Positions 54,094-62,025 of a stretch of DNA of 64,000 nucleotides are shown here, piece after piece. The position numbers were made by a program, and so were the translations under genes. The DNA comes from Duganella sp. CF402 (GTDB lineage: Bacteria > Pseudomonadota > Gammaproteobacteria > Burkholderiales > Burkholderiaceae_D), in contig NZ_FOBG01000001.1 of assembly GCF_900109645.1 (NCBI RefSeq), forward strand, positions 62,001 through 126,000, written 5' to 3'. The notes beneath the pieces were generated by a model. That model saw nothing but the letters and a program-made list of their open reading frames with translations, ran no database searches and was not told where the DNA came from. Position 1 is the first letter of the stretch, and each line of letters starts with the position of its first letter.

Positions 54094-55190
54094 CACGGAC
54101 TCCCTGCAGGCACCAGCAAGTCGCGCAAGGGCCGGCGCAGCGAGCGCGACGCGGCCGGTTCGCCGGCGCCGATGCGGCCCATGAACACTGCCGCCTCCCA
54201 GTCCTGCTGGCCGACCAGCGCTGCACCCTGGCGCGACAGTTCCGCCGCGCGTTCCTGCATGCCCGGCGTGGCGGAAAACACGCGGCCTTCGCGCACGTAG
54301 CGCGAGAAGATCAGCGGCGTCATCTCCGGTTGCAGTTGCAGGCCTTGCGCCGTGGCCGTGAGCCAGAAGCGCTGCATGGCGCGGCCGGCGGCGATGTAGT
54401 CGTCCATGCGCTGCGGCCGGCGCTCGGCCACCAGCACGAAATGGGCGGCGCAGGCCAGACCGGGAATCAGGTCCATCTGCAGGCGCGGCGCCAGCGTGCC
54501 AGCCAGCCAGGTGTTGAAGAAGTGCACACGCCGCCAGTCCTGCATCACCCAACGCATCAGCTTGGTGGTCATGGGGTCCGCGCCCAGCGCCTGGTCGGGC
54601 ATGCGGTCTTCGCTGTAGCGGGCGTTCCATTCGATGACGGACTTGTGCACGCGGTGCGCTTCCGGCATGGTCAGGCGCAGTTTGGCGTTGCGGAACATCA
54701 GGCGCGCGGCGGCGCCGCGCTGGCTGCCTTCCAGCCAGTGCACGCGATAGCCTGCCGGCAGCGCGATGTTGAGCGCGGATTTTTCCGCTGCCGTCAGCGC
54801 GCGGCGGCCGAGCGCGCGGCGTTGCACGCTGCGCGCCAGAATGGCGTCGGCCAGCGGATCGGGCTCAAGATCCGGCGCAGGCAGGAATTCGATGCTGAAG
54901 GTGGGCCGGGTATCGGGCGTGTCGGTGTGGCGCATGGCGCGCATCTCGAGCTGGAGAGTGCTGGCGGCAATGGCCATTGTCTCCAGCAGGGCGCCAATCG
55001 ACATCTGGCTCGGATGGCCGTCGAGGTCGTAGACGCAATGGTCGCGCGTGTCGTGGCCATGCACCACCAGCCGGCGTTCATCGAGCACCTCGAAGCGCCA
55101 CGGTTGCGTGTTGTCGCCGCTCGGCGCCCAGCGCGCCAGTTCGAGGATTTGTTCCAGCGTTGCGTCCAGGCGCAGCTCCATCTTGCTCAT
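54093..55190 (-). CDS. Nitroreductase-family protein
   Basis: 365 residues from the ATG at 55190 (MSKMELRLDATLEQILELAR). The FMN motif WAPSGDNTQPWRFEV is at about 22-36, and the chain is longer than the usual 200-residue nitroreductases, as in two-domain FMN enzymes. Further blocks: FVLVAERRPQRMDDYIAAGR, AMQRFWLTATAQGLQLQPEM and TPGMQERAAELSRQG. Redox substrate unknown. It overlaps the ThiF-like gene by 4 bases (ATGA) and the acyltransferase by 1, so these three are one translational unit. Confidence 0.85.
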   Translation of the reverse strand: MSKMELRLDATLEQILELARWAPSGDNTQPWRFEVLDERRLVVHGHDTRDHCVYDLDGHPSQMSIGALLETMAIAASTLQLEMRAMRHTDTPDTRPTFSIEFLPAPDLEPDPLADAILARSVQRRALGRRALTAAEKSALNIALPAGYRVHWLEGSQRGAAARLMFRNAKLRLTMPEAHRVHKSVIEWNARYSEDRMPDQALGADPMTTKLMRWVMQDWRRVHFFNTWLAGTLAPRLQMDLIPGLACAAHFVLVAERRPQRMDDYIAAGRAMQRFWLTATAQGLQLQPEMTPLIFSRYVREGRVFSATPGMQERAAELSRQGAALVGQQDWEAAVFMGRIGAGEPAASRSLRRPLRDLLVPAGSP

Positions 55191-56050
55191 GTCTTCGCTC
55201 CAGGCCGTCGTCGCCGCGCCAGCATCATGGCCAGCCGCTGCAACGGGTTGCGGTTGCCGCCGGGGCGCCAGGTGCGCACCAGCTTGTTGCGGAAGGCGTC
55301 GAACTGGTAGCCCCACGGGGCGGCCCGCACGTCGCCGCGTTTCAGTAAAATCTTCAGCGCCTCGGTGGCGGCCGCGCCGGCGCACAGCTCGCAGCCCATG
55401 ATGGTAGACGGACCGCGCTGTTCCTTCAAGTTGATGCTGGACGGATCGACCAGGTAGCCGCCATGCAGCCCGGCCGGCGCCAGCCCGACCAGGAAGCGCA
55501 GGGCTTTTTCCATGTCCGGTTTATCGCCCCAGCCGAAGTATTCCTCGAACGTCATGTGGCCCGGCAGGAAGTTCAGCACCGCCGTGCCCATGCCCAGCGG
55601 CGCCGCCGTGATGGCCGGAATGCCGAGCCGCGCGCAGGCCGCAAACGCCGCCTGCCGCGCGCCGAAGGCAAAGAAGTCGAGGCCGTCAACGTACAAGTCT
55701 ACACCCTCGAAGAAGTCGGCCAGATTGTCTTGGCTGACGCCGGCGGGGAAGCGCACCAGCTTGAGTTCGGGATTGATGTCGAGCGCCATGCGCGCCAGTA
55801 CCTCGACCTTGGGCTGGCCCAGCGACGACATGGTGGCGCCGACCTGCCGGTTGAAGTTGGCGATGTCGAAGGTGTCGAAGTCGGCAATGTGGAAGCCGCC
55901 GATGCCGAGCCGTGTCAAGGTGAGCAGGTGCACGCCGCCGACCCCGCCCATGCCGGCGATGGCAATGCGTTTGTTGCGCAAGGTGGCCTGTTCGGCCGCT
56001 GTGACCCAGCCGATGTTGCGTGCGTATGCCTGTTGGTAAATGTAAGCCAT
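55187..56050 (-). CDS. ThiF-family E1-like adenylyltransferase
   Basis: 287 residues. The nucleotide loop is GMGGVGG (33-39); ADFDTFDIANFNRQ (about 56-69) has the Asp and Arg that grip ATP; INPELKLVRFP follows, as in ThiF/MoeB/UBA enzymes. One Cys pair is present (Cys 220 and Cys 223 in MGCELCAGAAATEALK); a second zinc-binding CxxC pair is not seen, so the zinc site may be incomplete. It is not next to thiS, moaD or thiamine or molybdopterin genes, so its substrate protein or peptide is unknown. First gene of the coupled operon. Confidence 0.85.
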   Translation of the reverse strand: MAYIYQQAYARNIGWVTAAEQATLRNKRIAIAGMGGVGGVHLLTLTRLGIGGFHIADFDTFDIANFNRQVGATMSSLGQPKVEVLARMALDINPELKLVRFPAGVSQDNLADFFEGVDLYVDGLDFFAFGARQAAFAACARLGIPAITAAPLGMGTAVLNFLPGHMTFEEYFGWGDKPDMEKALRFLVGLAPAGLHGGYLVDPSSINLKEQRGPSTIMGCELCAGAAATEALKILLKRGDVRAAPWGYQFDAFRNKLVRTWRPGGNRNPLQRLAMMLARRRRPGAKT

Positions 56051-56093
56051 CTTGATTAGATGGCTTGGGAGGGAAAAAGTTCCGCTGTGGGCG

Positions 56094-56177
56094 CGTCATC
56101 CCGGCGCAGGCCGGGATCCATGCTGAGCTTGCGTCGTCTCAGGCGTTCTATGGTTTCCGGCCTACGCCGGAATGACG
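56094..56177. repeat. Dispersed inverted-repeat element, copy 2
   Basis: 84 bases bounded by CGTCATCCCGGCG (56094-56106) and CGCCGGAATGACG (56165-56177), 12 of 13 pairs. It shares GGCCGGGATCCATGCTGAGC and GGCGTTCTATGG with copy 1 at 27075. It fills the gap before the ThiF operon. Confidence 0.75.
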
Positions 56178-56185
56178 GGGCTGGC

Positions 56186-56389
56186 TCAGCAACAACCGCC
56201 GCGCTTGCCTGCGCCGCCGTAACGCGCCTCTTGCCGTTCGCGGAAGAATTCCTCGTACGTCATGTACGGCTCGCCGGGATGGGTGGTTTCCCGGTGCGTG
56301 ACGTAGGCATCGTAATCAGGCAGGCCCATCATCAGGCGCACGCTTTGCCCGAGGTAGCGGCCGGCCTTGGCGATATCGCTGAACATCAC
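56186..56389 (-). CDS. YbdD/YjiX-family small protein
   Basis: 67 residues. [20 protein letters not shown] and [19 protein letters not shown] are the family blocks; it ends in GGCC with a Cys pair. It is always near cstA-type genes and here overlaps the cstA stop (ATGA, 56386-56389). Function unknown, though small members are thought to work with the pyruvate transporter. Confidence 0.92.
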   Translation of the reverse strand: MMFSDIAKAGRYLGQSVRLMMGLPDYDAYVTHRETTHPGEPYMTYEEFFRERQEARYGGAGKRGGCC

Positions 56390-58458
56390 TGCACCTTGGC
56401 GGTCAGGACCATCGGGCTTTCGTTGGCCGTCGGCTTGCTGTTGGCGCGCGCGCGCAGCACGGTGCGGGCGCCAAAGATCAGCACGCTCAGGACCACGATC
56501 ACGAAGAAGCCAGCCAGCGAAGCGTCGAGGTAGTCATTGAAGATCACCTGCTGCATCTGCGCCACCGATTTGGCCGGGGCCAGAATCTTGCCTTCATCCA
56601 GCGCGCCCTGATACTTGGCGGCGTGCGCCAGGAAGCCGACTTTCGGATTGGCGTCGAAGATCTTCTGCCAGCCGGCGGTCAGCGTGCACAGCAGCAGCCA
56701 CACGGTCGGCACGATGGTCACCCAGGCGTACTGGCCGCGCTTCATCTTGAACAGCACGCAGGTGCCGAGGATCAGCGCAATCGCGGCCAGCATCTGGTTG
56801 GCGATGCCGAACAGCGGCCACAGGGTGTTGATGCCGCCCAGCGGATCAACCACGCCCTGGTACAGGAAGTAGCCCCAGGCCGCCACGCACAGGCCGGTCG
56901 CGGTCAGGTTGGCGAAGGTGTTTTCGGTTTTCTTCATGGCTGGCACGAAGGCGCCCAGCAAGTCTTGCAGCATGAAGCGGCCGGCGCGGGTGCCCGCGTC
57001 AACGGCGGTCAGGATAAACAGCGCTTCGAACAGAATCGCGAAGTGGTACCAGAAGGCCATCATCTCGCGGCCACCCAGCACGCCGGACAGGATGTGAGCC
57101 ATGCCCACTGCCAGGGTCGGTGCGCCGCCGGCGCGCGAAATGATGCTGTGCTCGCCAACATCCTTGGCGGTCTGCACCAGCATTTCAGGGGTGATGTAGA
57201 AGCCCATCTGCGATACCGCCTGCGCGGCGGACTCGGCCGTGGTGCCCAGCAGCGCGGCCGGCGAGTTCATCGCGAAGTACACGCCCGGATCGATGGTCGA
57301 AGCGGCCACCAGCGCCATGATGGCGACGAAGGATTCCATCAGCATCGCGCCGTAGCCGATGAAGCGGGCGTGGGTTTCGTTCTCGATCATCTTCGGCGTG
57401 GTGCCGGACGAGATCAGCGCGTGGAAGCCGGACACGGCGCCGCAAGCGATGGTGATGAACAGGAACGGGAACAGCGAGCCAGCCCAGACCGGACCGGTAC
57501 CGTCGATGAACTTGGTCATCGATGGCATTTGCAGGTGCGGCGCAACGATCAGGATGCCCAGCGCCAGGCCGACGATGGTGCCGATTTTCAGGAAGGTCGA
57601 CAGGTAGTCGCGCGGGGCCAGCAGCAGCCACACCGGCAGCACCGAGGCGACGAAGCCGTAACCGATCAGCATCCAGGTCAGTTCGGTGCCGGTGAAGGTG
57701 AACATCGGCGCCAGCGCCGGGTTCTCCTGCACATACTGGCCGCCGAAGATGGCGGCCATCAGCAACACGAAACCAATGATCGACACTTCACCAATCTTGC
57801 CGACGCGGATGTAACGCGAATACACGCCCATGAACAGGGCGATCGGGATAGTGGCCATCACGGTGAAGCTGCCCCACGGCGAGCCGGTAAGCGCCTTCAC
57901 CACGATCAGCGCCAGCACCGCCAGGATGATGACCATGATCATGAAGGTGCCGAGCAGGGCGATGTTGCCCGGAATCGGACCCAGCTCCGACTTGATCAGG
58001 TCGCCCAGCGAGCGGCCGTCGCGGCGCATGGAAATGAACAGCACGATGAAGTCCTGCACCGCGCCGGCAAACACCACGCCGGCCAGGATCCACAGCATGC
58101 CGGGCAGGTAGCCCATCTGCGCGGCCAGCACCGGGCCGACCAGCGGACCGGCGCCGGCAATCGCGGCGAAGTGGTGGCCGAACAGCACGTACTTATTGGT
58201 CGGCACGTGGTCGAGGCCATCGTTGAGCTTGTTGGCCGGGGTCATGCGGCGCGCGTCCAGGCCCAGCACCTTGTCGGCGATGTACAGGCTGTAGAAGCGG
58301 TAGGCGATCAGGTAGACGCAGACGGCAGCGATCACGATCCAGATGGCACTGATCGACTCGCCGCGATGCAGGGCCACCACGCCCAGCGCCGAGGCGCCGG
58401 CCAGGGCCAGCGCGGCCCAGCCCAGCTTGCTGGCCAGGGTGTTCGGTACAGTATTCAT
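56386..58458 (-). CDS. cstA: Carbon starvation protein CstA, pyruvate/peptide transporter family
   Basis: 690 residues from the ATG at 58458 (GGAGGA upstream). Many transmembrane helices. N-terminal landmarks: [60 protein letters not shown] and [13 protein letters not shown]. Middle: [20 protein letters not shown]. Relatives BtsT and CstA import pyruvate in E. coli. It is divergent from a two-component system whose receiver probably controls it. ybdD follows. Confidence 0.95.
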   Translation of the reverse strand: MNTVPNTLASKLGWAALALAGASALGVVALHRGESISAIWIVIAAVCVYLIAYRFYSLYIADKVLGLDARRMTPANKLNDGLDHVPTNKYVLFGHHFAAIAGAGPLVGPVLAAQMGYLPGMLWILAGVVFAGAVQDFIVLFISMRRDGRSLGDLIKSELGPIPGNIALLGTFMIMVIILAVLALIVVKALTGSPWGSFTVMATIPIALFMGVYSRYIRVGKIGEVSIIGFVLLMAAIFGGQYVQENPALAPMFTFTGTELTWMLIGYGFVASVLPVWLLLAPRDYLSTFLKIGTIVGLALGILIVAPHLQMPSMTKFIDGTGPVWAGSLFPFLFITIACGAVSGFHALISSGTTPKMIENETHARFIGYGAMLMESFVAIMALVAASTIDPGVYFAMNSPAALLGTTAESAAQAVSQMGFYITPEMLVQTAKDVGEHSIISRAGGAPTLAVGMAHILSGVLGGREMMAFWYHFAILFEALFILTAVDAGTRAGRFMLQDLLGAFVPAMKKTENTFANLTATGLCVAAWGYFLYQGVVDPLGGINTLWPLFGIANQMLAAIALILGTCVLFKMKRGQYAWVTIVPTVWLLLCTLTAGWQKIFDANPKVGFLAHAAKYQGALDEGKILAPAKSVAQMQQVIFNDYLDASLAGFFVIVVLSVLIFGARTVLRARANSKPTANESPMVLTAKVQ

Positions 58459-58481
58459 TGTGTCCTCCAAGGGTGTATTTT

Positions 58482-58560
58482 TACTTATGATGAGTATTCA
58501 GGATTGTGATATCACCCGCAAGCGCAGCACTACGCAAGGCCGGTGCGTAGGACTACGTAG
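58482..58560. promoter_or_regulatory. Palindrome cluster between cstA and the two-component system
   Basis: Three symmetric sites lie in the 162-base gap: TACT...AGTA (58482-58496), the perfect 10-base palindrome GTGATATCAC (58506-58515), and CTACGC...GCGTAG (58530-58550) followed by CTACGTAG (58553-58560). They are placed to control both divergent genes; the LuxR-type regulator at 59985 is the natural candidate for the TACG-type sites. Confidence 0.5.
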
Positions 58561-58620
58561 GCCAACGGCCGGGCTGGAGCGTAGAATGCGGGCTATCAGA
58601 ATAGGACCGGGGGCGGGGCG

Positions 58621-59982
58621 ATGAAGTTGCGGCAAAAAGTGCTATTTCTGGCGATCGCGCCGCTGATCCTGGCGCTGTGCGCGATTGCGCTGGCGGTGCG
58701 TCACCAGTCGGTGCTGCTGGCCGAGCAGCAGCGCGCCACCATCCAGCAGGCTTACCTGAGCAGCAAGGAGGCCGAGCTCAAGCACTACGTGGCGCTGGCT
58801 TCGCATTCGATCGCCCGCCTGTACGATTCCGGCCGCGACGACCAGGCCACGCGCGAGGAGGCGATGCGCATCCTGTCCTCGCTCAGCTATGGCGACGACG
58901 GTTATTTCTTTCTGTACGACATGCAGGGCAACACCCTGATGCATCCGCGCCAGCCGGAGCTGGTCGGCCAGAACCTGCTGGGCCTGCGCGATGAGCATGG
59001 CCAACTGACCATCCAGAACTTGCTGCAACGGGCCAAGGCGGGCGGCGGACTGGAACGCTACATGTGGGTCAAGCCGTCCACGCATAAGCCGGTCGCCAAG
59101 CTCGGCTACGTGATCGCCATGCCGAAATGGGGCTGGATGATGGGCACCGGGATTTATCTGGATGATGTCGATCAGGCGCTGGCCAAGGTCGACGTTCAGC
59201 AGTCCCGCAACATCCACAACACCATGCTGTGGATCGCCGGGATTGCGATTGCCGCCGCCGTGGCGGTGGCCAGCTCTGGCGTGGCCTTAAACATTAGCGA
59301 ACTGCGCGTGGCCGACGCCAAGCTCAAGGAATTGGCCCAGCGCGTGGTCGAGTCGCAGGAAGAGGAGCGGGCGCGGCTGTCGCGCGACCTGCATGACGGC
59401 ATCAGCCAGTGGCTGGTGTCGATCAAGCTGCAAATCGAGGCCGGCATGATCCGCTTATCATCCGGCAAGCCCGAGCAGCAGCAGGCGGCGCACGCGGTGT
59501 TCGAGCACGCTGCCGACCAGCTCAGCAACGTGATGGCCGAGGTGCGCCGCATTTCGCACAACCTGCGCCCGGCCATCCTGGACGACCTCGGGCTGGCCGC
59601 CGCGCTGCAGCACCTGACCAAGGAGTACACCCTGTCGAGCGGAACCCCGGTACACTTTGAAGCGTCCGGCTGCACCGACGCCTTGCCCGATGTCGCCAAC
59701 ACCGTGCTGTTCCGGCTGGCACAGGAAGCGCTGACCAATATCGAACGCCATGCCGGGGCCAGCAGCATTAACATTACGCTGGCCGGCGAGGCGGACGGCG
59801 TCACGCTGCGCATCCGCGACAACGGCCACGGCTTCGACGCCGAGGGCATCGCCCTCCATCCCAAGCGCGGCATCGGCTTGCGCAATATGATGGAGCGCAT
59901 GGACGCCATCGGCGGCCGCTTTGAAATCATGTCGTCCACCGACGGCACCATAGTGACGGCCTACGCCGCAAACAACAGTTAA
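58621..59982 (+). CDS. Cache-domain sensor histidine kinase, NarL-type (HisKA_3)
   Basis: 453 residues. Transmembrane segments at about 6-26 and 199-222 enclose a single Cache sensor (YGDDGYFFLYDMQGNTLMHP, RQPELVGQNLLGL, KWGWMMGTGIYLDDVD). HisKA_3 has His 258 in LSRDLHDGISQWLV. The ATPase domain follows (ALTNIERHAGASSINITLAG, RDNGHGFDAEG, GIGLRNMMERMDAIGG). Small-molecule Cache sensors of this form often read carboxylic acids. It overlaps nothing; the response regulator starts 2 bases downstream. Confidence 0.93.
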   Translation: MKLRQKVLFLAIAPLILALCAIALAVRHQSVLLAEQQRATIQQAYLSSKEAELKHYVALASHSIARLYDSGRDDQATREEAMRILSSLSYGDDGYFFLYDMQGNTLMHPRQPELVGQNLLGLRDEHGQLTIQNLLQRAKAGGGLERYMWVKPSTHKPVAKLGYVIAMPKWGWMMGTGIYLDDVDQALAKVDVQQSRNIHNTMLWIAGIAIAAAVAVASSGVALNISELRVADAKLKELAQRVVESQEEERARLSRDLHDGISQWLVSIKLQIEAGMIRLSSGKPEQQQAAHAVFEHAADQLSNVMAEVRRISHNLRPAILDDLGLAAALQHLTKEYTLSSGTPVHFEASGCTDALPDVANTVLFRLAQEALTNIERHAGASSINITLAGEADGVTLRIRDNGHGFDAEGIALHPKRGIGLRNMMERMDAIGGRFEIMSSTDGTIVTAYAANNS

Positions 59983-59984
59983 AG

Positions 59985-60605
59985 ATGACGATGAATACGA
60001 TCAAGATCCTGCTGGTAGACGACCATCCCCTGGTGCGCGACGGCCTGCGCGCGCGGCTGGAAGCCATGCCGCAATTCGAGGTGGTGGCGGAAGCCGGCGG
60101 CGCGGCGGAAGCGCTGGAGCAGGCGGCCCGCCACCCGGTCGACCTGGTGCTGATGGATATTAATATGCGCGGTACCAACGGCATCGAGGCCACCGCCCAG
60201 TTCAAGCAGGCGTTCCCGCATATCGCGGTGCTGATCCTGTCGATGCACGACAAGGTGGAATACGTGTCGCAAGCGATCCAGGCCGGCGCGCGCGGCTACG
60301 TGCTCAAGGATGCACCCGGCAAGGATATCGTGGTGGCCATCGAGACCGTGATGTCGGGCGGCATCTACTACAGCGCCGCACTGGCCCGCCAGCTGGCCCA
60401 GCCGCAAAACCAGGACAACCAGCTGACCTCGCGCGAGCACGAGGTGTTGCGCCACATCGCCAACGGCGAGTCGAACAAGCAGATCGCCCGCGCGCTCGAC
60501 CTCAGCGTGCGCACCGTGGAAACCCACCGCCTCAACATCAAGCGCAAGCTGGGCATTGAAGGGCAGGCCGAGCTGATCCGCTTTGCCGTGCAAAATGCAC
60601 AATAG
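59985..60605 (+). CDS. LuxR/NarL-family response regulator
   Basis: 206 residues. Receiver: LLVDDHPLVRDGLRARLEAM, VLMDINMRGTNG with the phospho-Asp, ILSMHD, GYVLKDAPG. Helix-turn-helix: LTSREHEVLRHIANGESNKQ, IARALDLSVRTVETHRLNIK, RKLG. Paired with the Cache kinase. Divergent from cstA, which suggests control of pyruvate or acid uptake; not proven. Two ATGs (59985 and 59991) are possible. Confidence 0.95.
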   Translation: MTMNTIKILLVDDHPLVRDGLRARLEAMPQFEVVAEAGGAAEALEQAARHPVDLVLMDINMRGTNGIEATAQFKQAFPHIAVLILSMHDKVEYVSQAIQAGARGYVLKDAPGKDIVVAIETVMSGGIYYSAALARQLAQPQNQDNQLTSREHEVLRHIANGESNKQIARALDLSVRTVETHRLNIKRKLGIEGQAELIRFAVQNAQ

Positions 60606-60852
60606 ATGTGGCAAAAATACCGACGTGCACTTCTAATCCCGTTGAGCATTTCTTAACAGTACGTGTTTCTACGGCAAGATCTGATATATTCCTGCTCGAC
60701 CGCAGATAACTGTGAAGTAAAGAAACGTTTCGCGCGCCGTCAATTGGTCCTATACTGGTAATATTGCTAACTGCTTAATATCTTGGTGGTATTTGGTTGC
60801 TTTAAGTCAAGTGTTGGTCTAAGATGGTGCGGATAACCTCGATGAGATATTG

Positions 60853-62022
60853 ATGTCTGCGCCTGAAATCAGCCCGTTTCCACTGGTGGAATTACAAGCA
60901 GTATCCAACGCTCATAACGAGTGGGTGGCACTGACTTTTGAATTTGCGCAGCACGATGGCGACGCCTTCCAGGCCGCCCTGACGCTGTTGAAAACGCCCG
61001 ACGTGTTTGCCGCGTTGGCGCCGCTCGATTGCATCCTTCCCGTACCGCATCCGCAGTTGCTTGAGCAGTCCCAACTGGAGACGCTGCAAGCCAACCGCAT
61101 CATCCTGCGCGTCCCGGCCGCCGCCTGCGCCGACGCCGCGATTCAAAAGAAACTCTCCGCTTATGCCGATGCCGGCTACCGCATCATGCTCGATGGCGTG
61201 GCCGAAGGCTCGGCCGCCACCATGAGCGGCGCGCGCGGCCTGATCTTCGACGCAGCGCTGACCCTGCCGCCGACGCTGGCGCTGGTGGCCCAGCCGGGCC
61301 CGCACCTGGCCACCGGCATGGGCAGCGAGGAGCGCATCGCCGAATGCGCCAAGGCCGGCTTCAGCTGGTTTGCCGGCGACTTCGCGCTGCATCCGCACCA
61401 CGACAACAACCTTGGCGACGGCACCTCGCGCAAGCGCCTGCTGGCGCTGCTGGGCCTGCTGGCCCGCGACGCCGATTCGCGCGAGCTGGAAGTGCTGCTC
61501 AAGCAAGACCCGGCGCTGGCCTACCACCTGCTCAAGCTGGTGAACTCGGCCGCGTTCGCGCTCAGTTCGCCGATCCACAGCTTCGGCCAGGCCATCAACG
61601 TGCTGGGTCGCCGCCAACTGCAGCGCTGGCTGCAACTGCTGTTGTACGCGCGCCAGCAGGACGACGGCATGGCCAATCCACTGCTGCCGCTGGCGGCAGT
61701 GCGCGCCTCCATGATGGAAGGCCTGGCCAAGTCGCTGGGCTGGGACCGCGACCAGCAGGACATGGCCTTCGTGGCCGGCGTGTTCTCGCTGCTGGACGTG
61801 CTGCTGGCCATGCCGATGACCGAAATCGTCGCCGCGCTGAGCCTTGATCTGGACGTGGTGCGAGCGCTGCTGGACCGCGCCGGTCCGCTGGGCGACCTGC
61901 TCAAGCTGGTAGAGCAACACGACGCCGCCAGCCTGGAACAGGCCGGCATCTCCCACGAAACCTATTGGGAAGCGCAGTTGCAGGCTTACCACTGGGCGAT
62001 CCAGGTGAGCAGGAATATCTAA
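60853..62022 (+). CDS. Degenerate EAL plus HDOD protein (YuxH-like)
   Basis: 389 residues. The N-terminal 190 residues resemble an EAL domain in pattern (ADAGYRIMLDGVAEG, ECAKAGFSWFAGDFALHPH) but have no ExL motif or metal ligands, so no phosphodiesterase activity is expected. HDOD follows (DPALAYHLLKLVNSAAFALS, IHSFGQAINVLGRRQLQRWL, LGWDRDQQDMAFVAGVFSLL). It may be a c-di-GMP-linked protein adaptor. It precedes a full GGDEF-EAL gene by 3 bases. The ATG at 60853 is preceded by GAGAT, a weak ribosome binding site. Confidence 0.85.
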   Translation: MSAPEISPFPLVELQAVSNAHNEWVALTFEFAQHDGDAFQAALTLLKTPDVFAALAPLDCILPVPHPQLLEQSQLETLQANRIILRVPAAACADAAIQKKLSAYADAGYRIMLDGVAEGSAATMSGARGLIFDAALTLPPTLALVAQPGPHLATGMGSEERIAECAKAGFSWFAGDFALHPHHDNNLGDGTSRKRLLALLGLLARDADSRELEVLLKQDPALAYHLLKLVNSAAFALSSPIHSFGQAINVLGRRQLQRWLQLLLYARQQDDGMANPLLPLAAVRASMMEGLAKSLGWDRDQQDMAFVAGVFSLLDVLLAMPMTEIVAALSLDLDVVRALLDRAGPLGDLLKLVEQHDAASLEQAGISHETYWEAQLQAYHWAIQVSRNI

Positions 62023-62025
62023 ACC

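Noticed and set aside
58506..58515. CRP/FNR site
   Set aside because: CRP needs TGTGA-N6-TCACA; here GTGAT meets ATCAC with no spacer, so it is a different operator if any.
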